Shown here piece after piece: positions 45,190 through 48,397 of a DNA stretch of 48,397 nucleotides. Each line of letters opens with the position of its first letter. Positions within the stretch are counted from its first letter, which is position 1. The DNA is from Chitinimonas sp. BJB300 (GTDB taxonomy: Bacteria > Pseudomonadota > Gammaproteobacteria > Burkholderiales > Chitinimonadaceae). The DNA is taken from positions 1-48,397 of the forward strand of contig NZ_PDZH01000017.1 of the NCBI RefSeq assembly GCF_002735695.1, read 5' to 3'. The notes beneath the pieces are model-generated. The model was not told the origin of the DNA, searched no databases, and worked only from the letters and a program-made list of their open reading frames with translations. Made by a program: the position numbers and the translations under genes.

Positions 45190-47163
45190 CTAACTGCGGT
45201 GGCCAAATTTTCCACCTCCACCACGTCTTGCCTGTTCCGGGCGTTTACCCAGGCGTTGACGGGTATTCTGTACCTGCAATAGTTTGTCGATCTTTTCCGA
45301 TGTCGATTGCATCATCATCTGCGCCATATCGCCATCGGGGAAAGTATCAGGCATGCGATAGGCCAACCATGCGTATGCAGCGTAGCGTTTGCAGCTGTCT
45401 TCGTAAAACTGCAGCTCATTACGGCCAGCGTAACCATCCAATTGCAACACATTGGCTACCCGTTTGTTGGCACGACATTTCGCCCAACCCTGCAGTGCTT
45501 GTTCCAGCAATGGAATTTTGGTCGAAACAGGGCAAAGGCTCAACGTAAAACGATCAGCCAGAGTTAATGGCAACGTATCAAGCCAACGTGCTTTTTCCAT
45601 TTGGTCCGACAAATTAGACGGCAGGAAAAATTCATCATGCACGTTGATGTGTTTGGTAAACAGCTCCAATAGCGCATGCAAGCGGCTTTCACCGGTTGCT
45701 TTGGCAATTTGCTGCAAATAATCCAAATTAGGCGCTACAAAAAAACCGCTATCAGGCAATGGCTCTGGCTTCTGCCGTAATAAAGCCGAGATGGTCTTAT
45801 GTGTGTAGCTATCCAGCCCAGCGACAAAGCCAGCTGCATGTTCACCAAAACGCCCAGCACGGCCTGCAATCTGTTTGGCCAGTGGTGCAGCGATCATACC
45901 TTCGGCATAACCATCCCATTTATTCGACGTTGTGAAGATCACTCGACGGGCAGGTGTATTCAGACCCATGCCAATTGCATCGGTTCCCACCACGATTTGT
46001 GTTTCACCGTTGATAAACCGCTCAGCCTGGGCTTGGCGAACCTCTGGTGAAAGGCTGCCATAGATTGCAGACACACTGAAGCCTGCTGCAATTACCTGAT
46101 CACGCCAGTTCAGCACTTCCCTGCGTGAAAACGCGATCAGTACATCACCTGGTTTCAGGTTTTTCAATGAGCCAAGGGGTTGTTTATCCATTTCCAACGG
46201 TGATTTTCGCTGCAATTCGCGAATTTCCAACGTTCCACCAACCCGTTTTACCAATGACTGGATGGCTTCTTTTGCTTCTAATGCACCCAGCAAATACACG
46301 GTATTCGCAGGAACACCGCATACCGCAGCTGTCCATGCAGCACCACGGTCTGGATCATCCAACAATTGGATTTCATCGATTACCGCGACGTCTATCACGC
46401 GGTTTGGATTAAGCATTTCCACTGTACTGGCCACGTGTGTCGCTTCAGGGTGCAACTTACGTTGTTCGCCGGTAATCAGGCTTACTGCTACGCCTGAATT
46501 TTGCAGGCGCGTATAGTTTTCTAACGCCAATAAGCGTAATGGTGCAAGGTAAGTCCCTGATTTTGCTACGGTTAAGTGCTCCATTGCCGCATGTGTTTTA
46601 CCGGAATTTGTAGGCCCTAAAACAGCAATGAAATGCCGTTTCATACCTTGGGCCACAGTAAATGATTCTGGATAAAGCGACAGATTTACCGCATCACGAG
46701 TCTTTTCCGCGCGCTGTGTTTCGGCTCGATTGCCTTTGGCCGCATTGATTCGGTCAAGAGCCAGCGTACAACGAACACGTGCCAATTCATATTTGGCTAT
46801 CAGAGCGTGCAGCGCGCTATTTGGGTCCAGTTCGTATTCATGTGCGGTAGCAACAACGGTTTCAGCACATTTCTGCAGCTGGGCTTCCAGCTTAGCTCTG
46901 GCTACATCGTTCCAACGTTCCTGTAACAGCGCAAAACGTTCACCAATATCCAGTTTGCGCCATTTACTGGTTTTCCCAAGGAAACCTTCATCTGGCACCA
47001 GGTGATAAGGCACTACACGTTGACCGACGATAATTTCACCGTGTACCGATACCGCATAACTGCCATCTGTGGTGACCAAGCTTGCGCGTTGTGCTTCCAG
47101 GTAATCAGTCAGCAGGGCTGCTTCAGTCTTGTTGTCTACAGTGGCGGTGCTGCTCTCTGTCAT
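45190..47163 (-). CDS. SUV3-like DEXD-box RNA helicase
   Basis: A 657-residue superfamily 2 helicase. The N-terminal ~170 residues are helical; the core then shows Walker A GPTNSGKTHAAMEHL, motif Ia LAPLRLLALENYTRL, the DEIQLLDDPDRGAAW form of motif II and VYLLGALEA. Motifs IV-VI appear as DVLIAFSRREVLNWRD, QIVVGTDAIGMGLNTPARRVIF and KQIAGRAGRFG. This is the SUV3 family known from mitochondria, where it unwinds RNA for the degradosome. The C-terminal SUV3-type domain follows, and the protein ends in a Gly/Arg-rich tail (ARRGGGGKFGHRS), often RNA-binding. A role in RNA turnover is likely but untested. It has a 57-bp gap to the RIO kinase and probably heads helicase-RIO-arfB. Confidence 0.85.
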   Translation of the reverse strand: MTESSTATVDNKTEAALLTDYLEAQRASLVTTDGSYAVSVHGEIIVGQRVVPYHLVPDEGFLGKTSKWRKLDIGERFALLQERWNDVARAKLEAQLQKCAETVVATAHEYELDPNSALHALIAKYELARVRCTLALDRINAAKGNRAETQRAEKTRDAVNLSLYPESFTVAQGMKRHFIAVLGPTNSGKTHAAMEHLTVAKSGTYLAPLRLLALENYTRLQNSGVAVSLITGEQRKLHPEATHVASTVEMLNPNRVIDVAVIDEIQLLDDPDRGAAWTAAVCGVPANTVYLLGALEAKEAIQSLVKRVGGTLEIRELQRKSPLEMDKQPLGSLKNLKPGDVLIAFSRREVLNWRDQVIAAGFSVSAIYGSLSPEVRQAQAERFINGETQIVVGTDAIGMGLNTPARRVIFTTSNKWDGYAEGMIAAPLAKQIAGRAGRFGEHAAGFVAGLDSYTHKTISALLRQKPEPLPDSGFFVAPNLDYLQQIAKATGESRLHALLELFTKHINVHDEFFLPSNLSDQMEKARWLDTLPLTLADRFTLSLCPVSTKIPLLEQALQGWAKCRANKRVANVLQLDGYAGRNELQFYEDSCKRYAAYAWLAYRMPDTFPDGDMAQMMMQSTSEKIDKLLQVQNTRQRLGKRPEQARRGGGGKFGHRS

Positions 47164-47337
47164 AAGCTTTCATCTAAATATTGCACTACACAAAATTGAA
47201 AATTTCTTTACTGATTTTTGGTTTGCAACATAGCAAAACACACGTATTTAGCTACCAAAACGGCCAATTTGTGTGTTGCAAAAGCCAGCATTATCCATGT
47301 AGTTGCCTCTTAGCGCGGTCTTTAGTGCTCAACGGCT

Positions 47338-47357
47338 AGCCGTGAGGCACGGTTTTT
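47338..47357 (+). terminator. Terminator-like hairpin in gene-free DNA
   Basis: CCGTG (47340-47344), AGG loop and CACGG (47348-47352) are followed by TTTTT; AG/TT outside can extend the stem. No gene is transcribed into it on this strand, so it could be the 3' end of a small RNA or chance. Confidence 0.3.
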
Positions 47358-47752
47358 CAGCTTCATTACACTGATTTTCCTTGTACTTTGGGCTTATCAG
47401 CGCATTTCAACTTTACGTTGTAGAGGCGGTTATCTCATTTGTGTGAGCTACTTTGGCACCTTTTTGAGTGATATAGAACTTCACTTTCAGTTTAAAGGTT
47501 GGTGTTTGTACGGTTTGGCCAATAGAGAAAGCATTTTTACTTTAGCTACCAGAATGGGTCGGTGATTGGTGTCTGTGAGAGCTGCTTAAGTACCGTAAAT
47601 TTGGTGTGTAGATTCCCATTTGTAGAGGGAATAGCGATTTTGGTGCGGAGCTGTTTTGAGAAATGGTACGGAAGCGGATTTTGAAGTGACACTTATATCA
47701 ATGAATTTAGTAAGTAATGTTTGGTAGTAGATAGATAAGGGTTACACATTTC

Positions 47753-47979
47753 TGTGGAAAACTCGAATTCCGTAATAAAAACAGCAGATTACAGATTTTC
47801 AGCCTTGTGGACAGAGCTAAACAGGGGTTGTGCATGGTTTGTGGCTGTTTTTTCCCCTTTACTTTGAAACCAGAGTTGTCCACACAGCTAGCGAATTTAT
47901 ACAGAAGGCTGTGTAGTAACTTTTTGTAGGTTACGTAGTACAAAATCCCGTAATGAAATTACCAACTTATTTATCCATA
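47753..47979. other. Cluster of DnaA-box-like 9-mers (candidate replication origin)
   Basis: Compared with TTATNCACA, there are three one-mismatch sites, minus 47753-47761 (TTTTCCACA), plus 47876-47884 (TTGTCCACA) and plus 47971-47979 (TTATCCATA), and one two-mismatch site, minus 47806-47814 (CTGTCCACA). An A/T-rich tract follows to about 48025. dnaA is not in view, so this is a candidate only. Confidence 0.35.
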
Positions 47980-48105
47980 TCTATTTGATTAGAAAAAGTT
48001 ATTTTTATTTTCCTGTTTTTTCAGCTTTTAGAAACGAACATTGCTATCGATCTCGTCTTGAGTGGTATGAGATAGCCTGAAGCATGTGTTTACCTGCGAA
48101 ATCGT

Positions 48106-48397
48106 GGGCCTGTCAGTAATTTCGTGTTCAGGGCATATCATGCTCCCAAGGAGAATGTATGCCTCGCAAACAGAAAACCCAGCCCATAGCCTTGCCCTCG
48201 ATTTCCGCCGAACTGCTGGAACAATTCGGCAACGAGCCCATGACGGCTCAGACCATCAATACCGCTACGGCAGCCCTGAAGAAAGCCTTGATCCAACGGG
48301 CACTGGCTGCCGAGATGAACCACCATCTTGGCTATCCACCCGGTGCACCCAAGACAAACAGCGTTACCAATCAACGCAACGGTTGGGGTGCCAAGAC
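48106..48397 (+). mobile_element. Left end of an IS256-family insertion sequence, cut by the window edge
   Basis: A probable left terminal repeat begins GGGCCTGTCAGTAATTTCG at 48106 and the transposase gene starts 53 nt further in. The right end and the matching repeat lie outside the window, so the boundary at 48106 is a judgement by resemblance to IS256-type ends. An 8-9 bp target duplication would include bases just before 48106. Confidence 0.65.
48159..48397 (+). CDS. IS256-family transposase, N-terminal part
   Basis: The first 79 codons of a DDE mutator-type transposase, continuing off the right edge. The N terminus includes LKKALIQRALAAEMNHHLGY and NQRNGWGAK, the segment recognised in IS256-family enzymes (ALxxRxLxAEMxxHL followed by NxRNG). 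AAGGAG lies 5 nt before the ATG. The catalytic residues are outside the window, so integrity cannot be judged. Confidence 0.88.
   Translation, partial: MPRKQKTQPIALPSISAELLEQFGNEPMTAQTINTATAALKKALIQRALAAEMNHHLGYPPGAPKTNSVTNQRNGWGAK

Larger units (their letters stand above)
47164..48105. other. AT-rich gene-free region between the helicase gene and IS256-like element
   Basis: About 940 bp, clearly richer in A+T than the flanking genes, with no supportable coding sequence. The only frame of note, minus 47707-47943, looks like noise. TTTAGCTACCAAAACGG (47247) recurs imperfectly at 47541. A hairpin with stem CCGTG/CACGG followed by TTTTT lies at 47340-47357 on the plus strand. The right half holds several DnaA-box-like 9-mers beside an A/T tract (47941-48025). 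The left part should contain the helicase promoter. Confidence 0.55.

Noticed and set aside
47707-47943. 78-codon minus-strand frame in the AT-rich gap
   Set aside because: No ribosome site or recognisable sequence; its codons coincide with the DnaA-box-like cluster.

Overview
The window looks like a chromosomal stretch from a betaproteobacterium, most likely of the order Neisseriales (Chromobacteriaceae/Chitinibacteraceae-like). This rests on protein flavour and gene order (leuS-lptE-holA, mreBCD-mrdA-rodA-rlpA, a GatCAB amidotransferase operon, dusB-fis, purH/purD, hemA/prfA) and is inference; no rRNA is present to confirm it. Coding is dense and mostly intact. Both ends carry mobile-element material.

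Layout. 1-602: C-terminal scrap of an unrecognised (possibly transposase) protein abutting a broken, frameshifted DUF4276 gene. 684-4871 (+): UvrD-type helicase and a receiver-TPR protein. 4970-10840 (-): leuS, lptE, holA and RNase G. 10947-11822 (+): FecR/SPOR-domain exported protein. 11858-18425 (-): the rod-shape/elongasome operon mreB-mreC-mreD-mrdA-rodA-rlpA. 18771-22570 (+): gatC-gmhA-gatA-gatB, with the heptose isomerase gene gmhA embedded by 4-nt overlaps between amidotransferase subunits. 22574-28971 (+): a GNAT acetyltransferase followed by a tightly packed membrane/polyamine cluster (DUF4178 zinc-ribbon membrane protein, about 50-aa small membrane protein, DUF350, membrane-embedded spermidine-synthase-like protein, Tat-exported lipoprotein flavoenzyme, AdoMet decarboxylase). 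29233-30141 (+): LpxO-like dioxygenase. 30242-32383 (-): prolyl oligopeptidase. 32881-40994 (+): dusB-fis, purH, purD, an orphan solute-binding protein, hemA and prfA. 41333-43819 (+): membrane GGDEF/EAL protein. 43829-47163 (-): arfB, a RIO kinase and a SUV3-like helicase. 47164-48105: AT-rich gene-free region with a cluster of DnaA-box-like 9-mers. 48106-end: left end of an IS256-family element running off the window.

How the genes work together. Most are housekeeping: tRNA charging and Gln/Asn-tRNA amidation, outer-membrane LPS assembly, cell-wall elongation, purine and tetrapyrrole synthesis, translation termination and ribosome rescue. The most unusual unit is 23131-28971. There decarboxylated AdoMet made by SpeD would feed a membrane aminopropyltransferase, alongside a lipid-anchored extracytoplasmic FAD enzyme, a zinc-ribbon membrane protein, DUF350 and a small glycine-rich membrane peptide. 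This looks like a membrane-associated polyamine modification system of unknown purpose.

Other points worth checking are a textbook terminator sitting inside the 5' coding region of the GNAT gene, intra-operonic hairpins at gatA/gatB and mreB/mreC, two parS-like sites and the oriC-like region beside the IS256 insertion. All calls were made by reading sequence; no database search was run.
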